Origin: Sphingobacterium phlebotomi
GTDB lineage: Bacteria; Bacteroidota; Bacteroidia; Sphingobacteriales; Sphingobacteriaceae
Reading direction: 5' to 3'
DNA: 64,000 nt
Assembly (NCBI RefSeq): GCF_008180195.1
Contig: NZ_VTAV01000007.1
Coordinates: 122,915 to 186,914 of the forward strand
Both the position numbers and the translations under genes were made by a program. A model generated the notes under the pieces. It did no database searches. It was not told the origin of the DNA and saw nothing but the letters and a program-made list of their open reading frames with translations. Positions 1 to 9,188 of this stretch are shown one piece after another. Within the stretch, counting starts at the first letter, position 1; each line of letters opens with the position of its first letter.

Positions 1-1
1 G

Positions 2-775
2 GCGGTATTGCCTGCTGGGATGATGGGGCTCCTTTTGGCCTCGATGTTTTCAGCTGCAGCTAGTTATATCGATGGGGAGATAAACGTGTACGCAGGTGCG
101 ATAACGAATGATTGGTACAAGGCTTTGATAAGGCCTAGTGCAAGCGACGTAGAACTGGTAACGGTGGGGCGAATTAGTACTTTTCTCATAGGAGCGATAA
201 TTATTTGCGGAGCGGTAGCCATACCCTATGTCGGTGGTGCTGAAAATGTAATCCTCACCATTACCTCTTTGCTCGTGGTACCGATGGTTTTACCAACTTT
301 ATGGGGACTCCTTTTTAAGAAAACGACGCAGCAAGCCGTATGGATTACTACTGGATTAAGTTTTTTAGCGGCTGCTTTAGTGAAAATTTTCATTAAAGAA
401 AACTCGGGAAATTCGTTTATAGATTGGTTGCTAGAGAACTCCTTGGTTTTAGAGGCCAGCGTAGGCATACTTGTGCCATTATTAACACTGTCGTTGTTTG
501 AACTATCCGCGAAAAATACTGCTCTGGGATTTATTGAGGTGCAATCAAAATCAATCGATTATACAGTTACAGACACTCCGATAGCAATTGCAGAATACCC
601 TGCAAGATTATTGGCGTATAGTATCGGTTGCCTCGCATTTATCATGTTTATCTTATCTATTGTAGTGGACGATAAACAGATTATGATTGCGGCATTTGCG
701 GTAGTTCTCATGACAATATGTATGATCATATTATGGGGTCTGAGGAAGTTTAAGAAAATTAATAAAGAATGTTGA
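2..775 (+). CDS. Sodium:solute symporter (SSS family), C-terminal part
   Basis: The reading frame is open from the left edge, so the N-terminal half lies outside the window. The visible 258 residues carry about six hydrophobic segments and the SSS-type stretch around M-M-G-L-L-L-A-S-M-F-S-A-A followed by a short cytoplasmic loop. The family couples sodium entry to import of sugars, amino acids or other small solutes across the inner membrane. It ends 3 bases before the FAD oxidoreductase, so the two are probably co-transcribed. In this setting it most likely imports a sugar released by the PUL enzymes. The substrate is an inference; the family call is firm. Confidence 0.85.
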   Translation, partial: AVLPAGMMGLLLASMFSAAASYIDGEINVYAGAITNDWYKALIRPSASDVELVTVGRISTFLIGAIIICGAVAIPYVGGAENVILTITSLLVVPMVLPTLWGLLFKKTTQQAVWITTGLSFLAAALVKIFIKENSGNSFIDWLLENSLVLEASVGILVPLLTLSLFELSAKNTALGFIEVQSKSIDYTVTDTPIAIAEYPARLLAYSIGCLAFIMFILSIVVDDKQIMIAAFAVVLMTICMIILWGLRKFKKINKEC

Positions 776-778
776 AAT

Positions 779-3079
779 ATGGTTAAAAATGTGTCTTACG
801 ATGTTGTGGTGGTTGGTGGAGGCCTCGCTGGCCTGTGCGCTGCGGTTGCATCAGCAAGAAATGGTAAAAGCACTTGTCTCGTTCACAATCGACCGGTATT
901 AGGAGGAAACAGTTCCTCTGAAATAAGGGTAACGCCTCACGGTGCAGCTGCTTTCCACGCTTACGCCCGTGAAACAGGTATAATTTCTGAATTATTGATT
1001 CAAGAGCGGGCCCAAAATCACGAAGAGATTTTTGAGAACGGGTGGACGAATTCAATTTGGGATGTGGTGCAATATGATCTTGTTCAGCAAACTGAAAATC
1101 TTACACTTTATTTAAATACGGATTTTCAAAAAGTGATCATGCGTAATGAACGAAATATCAAGGCAATTGAAGCCACTGTACAGAGTGCCGAAATCGAATT
1201 ACAAATAGCGGGAGAAATTTTTGTGGATTGTACGGGGGATGGCATAGTAGCGCATAGTGCCGGTTGTGAGTCGCGAATGGGTAGCGAGGGTAGAGACGAG
1301 TTTAATGAGCCGCATGCCCCGGAGGTTCCCAGTGGAGACGTTATGGGGAGCTCTATTCATTTTAAGACGAAACGTTTAGATTACTCAGTTCCCTTTGAAG
1401 CCCCCGAATGGGCCATTCATTATGAAGATGCTAGTTTTTTCTACGAGAACGGACGGCCTCCCAAAGAAGAGCGCGGCGGATATTGGTGGTTAGAAATTGG
1501 AGTGCCTTTTCATACTATTCATGAAAACGAAGAGATTAGACATGAACTGACTCGTCATGCTCTGGGCGTATGGGATTGGATGAAGAATAGAGATCCAAAA
1601 ATGAAAGAATTGACTAAAAACTATGCATTAGATTGGATAGGTCAAGTTCCTGGTAAAAGAGAAAGTCGCCGAATCATGGGACACTATTTAATGACAGAAC
1701 ACGATCCGCAACAGTGTACTGTATTCGAGGACGAAGTTGGATTTGGAGGATGGTTTATCGATTTGCACACACCAGGGGGCCTACTCGCACAACATAGTGA
1801 ACCGGCTAGCGGAGAAGACTATAATACGTTTACAGAATATGCAGTTAAGAGTTATGCAGGCCCATATGGTGTTCCCTTACGCTGTTTGATTGCAAAAGAC
1901 GTCGATAACCTGATGATGGCTGGACGTAATGTAAGTGTCACTCACGCCGCATTAGGCACAGTAAGAGTAATGGGAACAACCGCTTTACTTGGGCAAGCCG
2001 TAGGAACAGCTGCCGCAATCGCCTTGCGTCAAAATATCCTCATTTCTAATTTACCGCAAAATGTTGTCCACACGATTCAGCAACAACTGCTCCGAGATGG
2101 ATGCTTTTTGCTAAACAGCAAAAATGAAGATCCAGAAGACTTGGCATTACAAGCTCGTGTTACCTCTAGTAGTGATGCGTTAGAATACGGAGCAGGTCCA
2201 AATGATCTAGGGTTTCATCAAGGGCTGTCTATTTGGAAAGATCAACCCCAATATACAGCTATTGAACTGAAAACTCGTAGAGGACAGCTTATAGCCGTCG
2301 GTGCAGATCAGATCGATACAATTACCCTGTGTTTGAGTAACCATACAGCATCTATTCAACAGCTTGATATCGAATTGCTGGGCGTAAGAGATATTTGGGA
2401 TTATCGAATAGAAGAATTGCCTGTAATATTGAAGACAAGAGTAGATGTTCCGATAGGCGAGCAGCAATGGGTGGATATCCCCGTCAATCTTCATGGTTTA
2501 AATGTTGGAACGTTCATGCGTTTAGATGTATTGCCTAATCCCCAGGTTAGCTGGCCCATTGCTGGGAAAATCATCACCGGTCATATGGCATCCTATCAGA
2601 TCGGAGAAAACAAAATGAGAAGATTTGGGAGTGGACATACGCTAAGCTATAAAATTATGCCTGGGCAACCTTGTTATCCCGCCCAAAATATCACAAATGG
2701 AGTTACACGTCCTGCAGGCTTTACGAATCTTTGGAAATCAGAATCCACACAGGGGCTACCGCAATGGATAACTTTATCCTGGGATCAAGAGGTCGAGATC
2801 GAGACCATTGAACTAACATTTCCCGGCCATCTTATTCGTGAACTTCATGCGTATAGTCCGTTTTATCGTGATCCGCAATGTCCAAAGGATTACAATTTGG
2901 AAGCTTGGATCGACGGAACATGGGAAGTGCTTCTAGAAATATCGGGCAATTACCAACGTCGTAGAAGCCATCGTCTACCCACCGCTGTACTGACAGATCG
3001 CTTACGTGTTATGGTTACAGCAACAAACGGGGATCCATCCGCCCAAATCTATGAGATAAGATGCTATGGCAATGAATAG
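779..3079 (+). CDS. FAD-dependent oxidoreductase (FAD_oxidored family)
   Basis: The 766-residue protein opens with a dinucleotide-binding motif (VVVVGGGLAGLCAAVASARNG, about residues 9-29) and the family's GGNSSSEIR segment, and has a second FAD-contact region near residues 375-415 (LMMAGRNVSVTHAALGTVRVMG). I see no clear Sec signal, so it may be cytoplasmic. The last ~130 residues look like a beta-rich accessory domain. The family occurs in many Bacteroidota and Planctomycetota glycan clusters, where the substrate is usually unknown. It is tightly linked to the symporter upstream, which fits a role in processing the imported sugar. The reaction is not deducible here. Confidence 0.8.
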   Translation: MVKNVSYDVVVVGGGLAGLCAAVASARNGKSTCLVHNRPVLGGNSSSEIRVTPHGAAAFHAYARETGIISELLIQERAQNHEEIFENGWTNSIWDVVQYDLVQQTENLTLYLNTDFQKVIMRNERNIKAIEATVQSAEIELQIAGEIFVDCTGDGIVAHSAGCESRMGSEGRDEFNEPHAPEVPSGDVMGSSIHFKTKRLDYSVPFEAPEWAIHYEDASFFYENGRPPKEERGGYWWLEIGVPFHTIHENEEIRHELTRHALGVWDWMKNRDPKMKELTKNYALDWIGQVPGKRESRRIMGHYLMTEHDPQQCTVFEDEVGFGGWFIDLHTPGGLLAQHSEPASGEDYNTFTEYAVKSYAGPYGVPLRCLIAKDVDNLMMAGRNVSVTHAALGTVRVMGTTALLGQAVGTAAAIALRQNILISNLPQNVVHTIQQQLLRDGCFLLNSKNEDPEDLALQARVTSSSDALEYGAGPNDLGFHQGLSIWKDQPQYTAIELKTRRGQLIAVGADQIDTITLCLSNHTASIQQLDIELLGVRDIWDYRIEELPVILKTRVDVPIGEQQWVDIPVNLHGLNVGTFMRLDVLPNPQVSWPIAGKIITGHMASYQIGENKMRRFGSGHTLSYKIMPGQPCYPAQNITNGVTRPAGFTNLWKSESTQGLPQWITLSWDQEVEIETIELTFPGHLIRELHAYSPFYRDPQCPKDYNLEAWIDGTWEVLLEISGNYQRRRSHRLPTAVLTDRLRVMVTATNGDPSAQIYEIRCYGNE

Positions 3080-3114
3080 TTGAGAAATCGTTTATCATTA
3101 TAAATCTTTAAATT

Positions 3115-4260
3115 ATGTTACAAGAAAAATATGAGCCCAAAAAGCACCAACTAAGTAGAGTACGGAATATGATTGAAGGACGTTTCCATATCGTTCGTAA
3201 CATGGTGTTCATCTGTTTATTCGCAGTTATCGCGAATGTATCATTTTCCCAAACACCTTTCCAGTCCGGCAGCTTGGTCGTATTACGCGTTGGTGACGGT
3301 TCTGTCTCTCGGAGTCATGCTGCTATGCCCGTATTCATCGATGAGTATTCGACCACTGGAAAGCTGATTCGAAGTATTTCCGTGCCAACAACAGATACGG
3401 GTGATAACCATCCTTTGACGTTGTCCGGAAACAACGCCTATGAAGGTCTTCTTTCTCTTTCCGAAGATGCCCAAATGTTAAGTTTTGCCGGGTACAATGC
3501 AGCTGTAGGTATGCCTAAGGTAAGCACAGCGACAAACGAATGGGTTATCGGGCTTATCGATGCGAGCGGCCGTGTTAACACATCTACAGGATTATCTATG
3601 AACAATAAAGGTTCAGTAACTGCAGCCGTTGCTGATGGCACTAATGTCTGGGTAGCAGGTGTTGCACCAAATCTTTACCATGTAACGATTGGTGCGACTA
3701 AAGCAAAACCTGTACTAGCGGGAACGATAAGAGGCATAAGAGGATTAGCTATTTACGATCAACACTTGTATGCTTCTCAGTCGTCATTAAAAGGACGGAG
3801 TCCTGTTGTTCAGGTTGGAGAGGGCCTGCCTTTAGTCGGAAAGCAGAAACTGGTAACCTTGCCTGGTATGCCAATCAACGGAGCTTTAGCATCCGGTCGT
3901 CAGTTCGTCTTCGCAGATCTGGATGCAGGAATTCTTGGCAATGATGTGCTATACGTTGCAAACGATGGGCAATCCGACGGTATTACAAAATATACATTGA
4001 TCAACGGAAACTGGATGTCGAATGGTACTATATCCGGTCAATTCATTGGTCTGACAGGCGTTGTATCTGGAGACCAGGTTATGTTATATACTGTAAAATA
4101 CGGTGGAGGAGGCGCTGTATCGAAGATATATAGTATTCAGGACGATACAGGCTATAATGGAGATTTTTCTGGATCTAGGTTGAAACCTTTGGCCGTTGCT
4201 CCGAGCAAAACGATGTTTCGGGGACTTGCTTTATCTCCTCAGACCTCTGAGACGAAATAA
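3115..4260 (+). CDS. Secreted propeller-like protein of unknown function
   Basis: I do not recognise a named family. The long reading starts at 3115. A better start for export is the in-frame ATG at 3202, which gives a signal peptide MVFICLFAVIANVSFSQ followed by a mature chain beginning near TPFQSG; an ATG at 3169 is also possible. The body has repeating beta-strand patterns with Gly/Asp turns (VVLRVGDG, AVADGTNVWVAG, VYVANDGQSDG-like), typical of a secreted beta-propeller. It lies just upstream of SusC on the same strand, so it may be a periplasmic or surface protein of the PUL. It could bind a ligand or be an enzyme. Confidence 0.6.
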   Translation: MLQEKYEPKKHQLSRVRNMIEGRFHIVRNMVFICLFAVIANVSFSQTPFQSGSLVVLRVGDGSVSRSHAAMPVFIDEYSTTGKLIRSISVPTTDTGDNHPLTLSGNNAYEGLLSLSEDAQMLSFAGYNAAVGMPKVSTATNEWVIGLIDASGRVNTSTGLSMNNKGSVTAAVADGTNVWVAGVAPNLYHVTIGATKAKPVLAGTIRGIRGLAIYDQHLYASQSSLKGRSPVVQVGEGLPLVGKQKLVTLPGMPINGALASGRQFVFADLDAGILGNDVLYVANDGQSDGITKYTLINGNWMSNGTISGQFIGLTGVVSGDQVMLYTVKYGGGGAVSKIYSIQDDTGYNGDFSGSRLKPLAVAPSKTMFRGLALSPQTSETK

Positions 4261-4327
4261 CTTGTAAAATCAATTGAAACTAGGGTATAATGAACCCCAT
4301 GTACACCAAAATTTAGACCAAAACAAG

Positions 4328-7300
4328 ATGAGAAATAAAATATCAATAATAGCGCTATTCAGTTTGTGGCTATTTTGCATCGGTGAGGTGAATGCGCAGA
4401 ACCAATCAGCTGCTTCAGTCGTTCGCGGAAAGATAAGTGATAGAGAAGGAAACTCTTTGAGCGGTGTTCGTGTCGTCGTAAAGGGGAGCAAGATTGTATC
4501 TGTTTCCGATAAGGATGGCAACTACAACATTACGCTGGTACAGTCACCTAGTACATTGCTGTTTTCAATGATGGGTTTTGTAGAACAAGAAAAAACGGCA
4601 GAAGCTGGAACGGTAGTCGATATCGTACTGCGAGAATCGATCAACAATCTGGAGGAGGTTGTCGTTATCGGTTATGGAGAACAGACGCGAGCGGACGTTA
4701 CCGGAGCCTTGACAGGAATCAAAGCAGAAGATATCGAACGGTCCGCCAATCCAGATCTTCTAGGTGCTTTACAAGGTAAGACACCGGGAGCTCGTATTAA
4801 TTCGGAATCAGGAGAACCTGGCGCCGCAATGAACATACAAATACGGGGTGCCAATTCGTTGTACGGAGCTTCGACGCCACTTTTTGTCATTGATGGTGTG
4901 CCTTTTGACGTGAGTTCGGACGAAGTAGCCACAGCTTCGGAGTCAAATATGTCGAGCTCAGCTAATCCACTATCGTCACTCAATCCAGCTGATATCGAAT
5001 CAATCGAAATCTTGAAAGACGCGTCCGCAACGGCGATATATGGATCACGTGGCGCTAATGGGGTGGTTATCGTTACGACCAAATCGGGTAAACAAGGAAA
5101 AGCAGATATTTCTTACCATGGATATGCGAGTTTCGCGCAAGCTTCACGCAAACTTGATCTCTTAAATGGTGACGAATGGATAGATTTTCAACGCGAAACC
5201 AGACCGAACTCCCCACTGTTTTACGAGATCAAGGATGGGCTGGTGGACACTAACTCACCCGTTGACCCATACCGTTACCAGCAGCATGATTGGCAAGATG
5301 AAGCCTTTCGATGGGCACCTACGCAGAATCATTACCTGTCCTTTACAGGTGGGAGCGATAAAACAATTGTAGCAGGCGGAGTCGGATACTTAAAACAAGA
5401 GGGTATTATACGCAGTAACGGGATGGATCGCTATAATGTCCGACTGCGTATGGATCATAATCAGAATGAAAAATTAAAAATCGGACTCAATATCATCGGA
5501 TCTTATCAGGAACTTTATGGTGCAACGAACTCAGGCTTGGTTAATTCGGCTAATGGGATTGTCCAGCGCATCATTATGACACGTCCAATATCGTACTATG
5601 ATCCATCAACAGATGACGATGTAACGCAATATATTACACCGCTATCCATGTTGGATGACGCCTATAAAAACACAGGTACCATGCGCGCACAAGCAAGTAC
5701 TTATCTGGAGTATAAATTTTCTAAAGACTGGAAGTTGCATTCTATGGTGAGCGGCACGCTTTCCAGTTCAAAAGGAAAAGAATTTTATAGCAAGTATACC
5801 ACAATGGGAAATCTGAGTAATGGTATCGCTGTACTTCAGGAGAGAAGAACACATTCCTGGAACAGCACCACCAGGCTTCATTACCTCAAAACGTTTAATC
5901 GTATTCACCGACTTGATTTGATGGGTGCTTTCGAAGCCAGCCGGTATAATTATGAATCCCAGCGTATGCGTAGTCTGGATTTTATTGATGAATCAACCGG
6001 GGTAAACGACATCAGCAAGGGTGCACAGGTATCGGGAATATACTCTAGCCGTTGGGCAAATAACCGCGTGTCGTGGTTGAGTCGAGCAAACTATTCTGTC
6101 GCCTGGAAGTATCTCTTTACAGCCAGTTTTCGTGTAGATGGCTCTGATAAATTCGGCGCCGGAAATCGTTATGGGTACTTTCCGTCGGCAGCATTTGCCT
6201 GGCAGGCGCATAAGGAGAATTTTATTAAATCGCTCAATACCTTTGATCAGCTGAAATTTCGGTTGAGCTATGGCGAAACAGGTAATGAACGTATTCCGGC
6301 TTACCGCTATTATTCGGAAATGAGTAATGCCTATTATGCATCTGCCGGAAGCAATATCTTCGGCATGGCCCCAAGTTCACCGGCGAATCCGAACCTTCAA
6401 TGGGAAACCACCGCGCAGTATAACGCTGGCTTGGACGTTGGCCTGTTTAAGAATAGGCTGACATTTACAGCCGATTACTACATCAAGCAAACGAAGGATA
6501 TGCTCTTGCCCGCTTATGTACCATCAGAGTTGGGGTATACAACGCAGTGGAAGAACATGGGGAGGATCGATAATAAAGGGGTGGAGTTTCAAATAACCTC
6601 CGTTAACATAGATAAGGCTTTCCGATGGGTGACGAGCTTCAATATTAGTGCGAATCGAAATACGATAAAAAGCTTGGGAGATATTGATTTTATACCGGTT
6701 ATTATGGCGAACGGAACAATCTCAAATCTCGGTAGAGTAGAAGTTGGGAACTCTTTGGGAACTGCCTACGGATTCCGAACGGATGGCGTCTATCAGATAG
6801 ATGATTTCACTTGGCAAAATAACAGTGATCCGGGGATCAGTCACGGTTCGCGTCAATATGTGTTAAAAGAAGGTGTTGTTTCAGTAGGCGGCGCAACCGT
6901 AAATCCGGGATCGCTTAAATTTAGAGATCTGAACGGCGACAATATTGTGGATGAGGAAAACGACCGAACCTTTATTTCACGCAGTCTGCCGAAACATTAT
7001 GGCGGGTTGGATAATACATTTTCGTACAAAAATCTGGAATGTAATATTTTTTTAGAGTGGTCGTCTGGAGGTGAGGTCGTGAATTTGGGTACGCGACTGA
7101 TTCAGGGCCCCAGCGGGGTATGGAATTTGTCAAGAGAATTTTGGAACAACCACTGGACCCCGGAGAACCCGACAAACGAATATCCAGATGTGATTTCTGA
7201 AAATGCAACGGCATCGATGATGTCTGATTACTATGTGGAAGATGCTTCTTATCTCCGGTTGCGGAATGTATCCTTGTCGTACAAGCTTCCGCAGAAGACT

Positions 7301-7483
7301 GTTAACAGCCTTGGATTTAAGGCGCTTAGCATCTACGCGACTGCAACGAATCTGCATGTTTGGACCAACTACTCCAGTTTTGACCCCGATGTGAGTTATA
7401 GCAACCCGTTATTGCCGGGTCTGGAACGACTGGCGTACCCTAGATCTCGATCGTTTTTGCTGGGTATCAAAGCCTCTTTATAA
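4328..7483 (+). CDS. SusC/RagA-type TonB-linked outer-membrane transporter
   Basis: This is the outer-membrane pore of the glycan uptake complex and takes oligosaccharides into the periplasm with TonB energy. The frame is open from 4274, but the ATG at 4328 gives a proper signal peptide (MRNKISIIALFSLWLFCIGEVNAQ), so I chose it (1051 aa). Order of parts: a carboxypeptidase-regulatory-like domain (VRGKISDREGNSLSGVRVVVKG), the SusC signature LEEVVVIGYGEQ, a plug domain with DPS-like loops and EILKDASATAIYGSRGANGVV, then a long beta-barrel ending in an aromatic-rich strand (SFLLGIKASL). It is followed 43 bases later by SusD. I see no extra N-terminal STN domain, so anti-sigma signalling is unlikely. 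Confidence 0.97.
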   Translation: MRNKISIIALFSLWLFCIGEVNAQNQSAASVVRGKISDREGNSLSGVRVVVKGSKIVSVSDKDGNYNITLVQSPSTLLFSMMGFVEQEKTAEAGTVVDIVLRESINNLEEVVVIGYGEQTRADVTGALTGIKAEDIERSANPDLLGALQGKTPGARINSESGEPGAAMNIQIRGANSLYGASTPLFVIDGVPFDVSSDEVATASESNMSSSANPLSSLNPADIESIEILKDASATAIYGSRGANGVVIVTTKSGKQGKADISYHGYASFAQASRKLDLLNGDEWIDFQRETRPNSPLFYEIKDGLVDTNSPVDPYRYQQHDWQDEAFRWAPTQNHYLSFTGGSDKTIVAGGVGYLKQEGIIRSNGMDRYNVRLRMDHNQNEKLKIGLNIIGSYQELYGATNSGLVNSANGIVQRIIMTRPISYYDPSTDDDVTQYITPLSMLDDAYKNTGTMRAQASTYLEYKFSKDWKLHSMVSGTLSSSKGKEFYSKYTTMGNLSNGIAVLQERRTHSWNSTTRLHYLKTFNRIHRLDLMGAFEASRYNYESQRMRSLDFIDESTGVNDISKGAQVSGIYSSRWANNRVSWLSRANYSVAWKYLFTASFRVDGSDKFGAGNRYGYFPSAAFAWQAHKENFIKSLNTFDQLKFRLSYGETGNERIPAYRYYSEMSNAYYASAGSNIFGMAPSSPANPNLQWETTAQYNAGLDVGLFKNRLTFTADYYIKQTKDMLLPAYVPSELGYTTQWKNMGRIDNKGVEFQITSVNIDKAFRWVTSFNISANRNTIKSLGDIDFIPVIMANGTISNLGRVEVGNSLGTAYGFRTDGVYQIDDFTWQNNSDPGISHGSRQYVLKEGVVSVGGATVNPGSLKFRDLNGDNIVDEENDRTFISRSLPKHYGGLDNTFSYKNLECNIFLEWSSGGEVVNLGTRLIQGPSGVWNLSREFWNNHWTPENPTNEYPDVISENATASMMSDYYVEDASYLRLRNVSLSYKLPQKTVNSLGFKALSIYATATNLHVWTNYSSFDPDVSYSNPLLPGLERLAYPRSRSFLLGIKASL

Positions 7484-7526
7484 CCCTTAGAATAATTTAG
7501 GATAAACCACTTCCACTTAATCTGGA

Positions 7527-9167
7527 ATGAAAAATGAGAAGAATATGAATAAGTATAAAAATAAAATAGGAATTGGCCTGTTGATGGCAGCCGTTGGTTT
7601 TGGCGCAGTGGGCTGTGATAAGTTTCTGGGGTCGGAGCCCTATTCCTTTACCTCCACCGAGAATTTTTACAAAACGGCGGATGAAGCTGAGATTGCCTTA
7701 GCAGGATGTTACGAAGCCTTACATGGCGGGAATAACCTCTTTGGTAGAAACCTGCTTTTTATCTTAAATGGTGGAACCGACGAATGTATTACGCGCGCAG
7801 GTATCTCGAACAATGTGACCCCTTTTGGATTAGCGGCAGTGTCCAGCTCGGCGGCACCACTAAAGGCCGTGTGGGAAGGATTTTATGCGGGTATTAATCG
7901 AACAAACCATTTGATTGCAAAAATAGATGCCATTGAAATGGGAGAATCACGTAAAGAACAAATTAAGGCAGAAGCACGGTTTTTGAGAGGTCTTTACCAT
8001 TATTATTTAACGATGATGTTTGGGGCTATTCCAATTAAAACCGAGCCAGATCCGGAAGCCGGACCTCGTCAATCAGTCCAAGAAGTTTACGAGCAGATTA
8101 TTTCTGACTTTCAACACGCGTATGAAATCTTACCCGATCGTGCTCGGATACAGGGTGCAGCTAATAAATGGTCGGCAGCAGGATATCTGGCAAAAGTGGG
8201 TGCATACTTGGGAAGTGCAAAGGTTTCGGGTATGGGAAATGAACTAAATTTCGAGCTGAATAGTTTCGGATGGGTGGATGCCGAGGAGGCGTATCAACTC
8301 GTGGTCGACATGACGACGGCCATCATCCAAGAAGGGGGGTATGATTTGACAGAGCGTTATGATTTCCTATTTCGGGAAACGACCCGCGATGCCCAATACG
8401 AGGAGTGTCTGTTTACCATCGAGGCAAGCAGCGCAACGGCAAACGGAACCTATAACCGATATAGCGACTGGGTGCCGTTCGGACCGGCAAGCATAGGCGG
8501 TGGGACAACCAGATGGATGTGTCCATTGGCCGAAACCTTTGATCGATATCATGCCAATGACGTCAGACGTGCGCATAACATGGCGAGAAACATCACAGTG
8601 AATTCAGCCGTGGAAGAAATAGGCGGCTATCGGTATTATCAACCGACGGTAGCTACCACCCCTGACCAAGGTTATTTATCAGCGACGAAGTACCGTCAAC
8701 GTGATGCTGCACAGAAACCAATTCCACAGTGGGCAAGCGACGGTTTGATGCCGCTGCTACGCTACGCGGATATTTTATTGTTACGTGCGGAGGCGCTTTA
8801 CTATTTCGACGACGAGCCCGAGGCACGAAATTTATTGGCCGAGGTTAGAGTGCGTGCCGTAAGAGAGGGAAGCATGGTAGAGACCTTGAATACCTCCTAC
8901 CATCGGGTAGATTTCATGGAAGAATTATTAGACGAGCGCTCCCGGGAACTGTGTTTTGAATCCCACCGTCGGTTCGATCTGGCCCGTTTTAATAAATACA
9001 CGGAAGCAATTACTTCCTTACAAAGTACCCGAGGATTGCACAACGTGGCAGTACCCGATTTACAAGCAAACTGGCACCCCTATCGTATCTGGTTTCCTAT
9101 TCCGTTGGCAGAAATGGATCTTAACGCTGAACTAAAGCCGCAGAACCCGGGATACGGGGCAGAATAA
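7527..9167 (+). CDS. SusD/RagB-type surface glycan-binding lipoprotein
   Basis: This is the lid of the SusC pore; it binds oligosaccharide at the cell surface. The protein has a lipoprotein signal ending in GFGAVGC (Cys about 30 from the first ATG). An ATG at 7545 (MNKYKNK...) is a likely alternative start with a more compact signal. Family marks are KFLGSEPYSFTSTENFYKTADEAEIALAGCYEAL near the N-terminus, the TPR-like YEQIISDFQHAYEILP helix, and LRYADILLLRAEALYYFDDEPEARNLLAEVRVRA. The C-terminus ends in the typical IPLAEMDLNAELKPQNPGY. It is partnered with the SusC upstream. Confidence 0.96.
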   Translation: MKNEKNMNKYKNKIGIGLLMAAVGFGAVGCDKFLGSEPYSFTSTENFYKTADEAEIALAGCYEALHGGNNLFGRNLLFILNGGTDECITRAGISNNVTPFGLAAVSSSAAPLKAVWEGFYAGINRTNHLIAKIDAIEMGESRKEQIKAEARFLRGLYHYYLTMMFGAIPIKTEPDPEAGPRQSVQEVYEQIISDFQHAYEILPDRARIQGAANKWSAAGYLAKVGAYLGSAKVSGMGNELNFELNSFGWVDAEEAYQLVVDMTTAIIQEGGYDLTERYDFLFRETTRDAQYEECLFTIEASSATANGTYNRYSDWVPFGPASIGGGTTRWMCPLAETFDRYHANDVRRAHNMARNITVNSAVEEIGGYRYYQPTVATTPDQGYLSATKYRQRDAAQKPIPQWASDGLMPLLRYADILLLRAEALYYFDDEPEARNLLAEVRVRAVREGSMVETLNTSYHRVDFMEELLDERSRELCFESHRRFDLARFNKYTEAITSLQSTRGLHNVAVPDLQANWHPYRIWFPIPLAEMDLNAELKPQNPGYGAE

Positions 9168-9188
9168 ATAACATAAAACTGCAGAACA

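Noticed and set aside
4672..5082. 136-residue minus-strand frame in SusC
   Set aside because: It lies entirely inside the SusC gene, whose domains are clear; no start signal.
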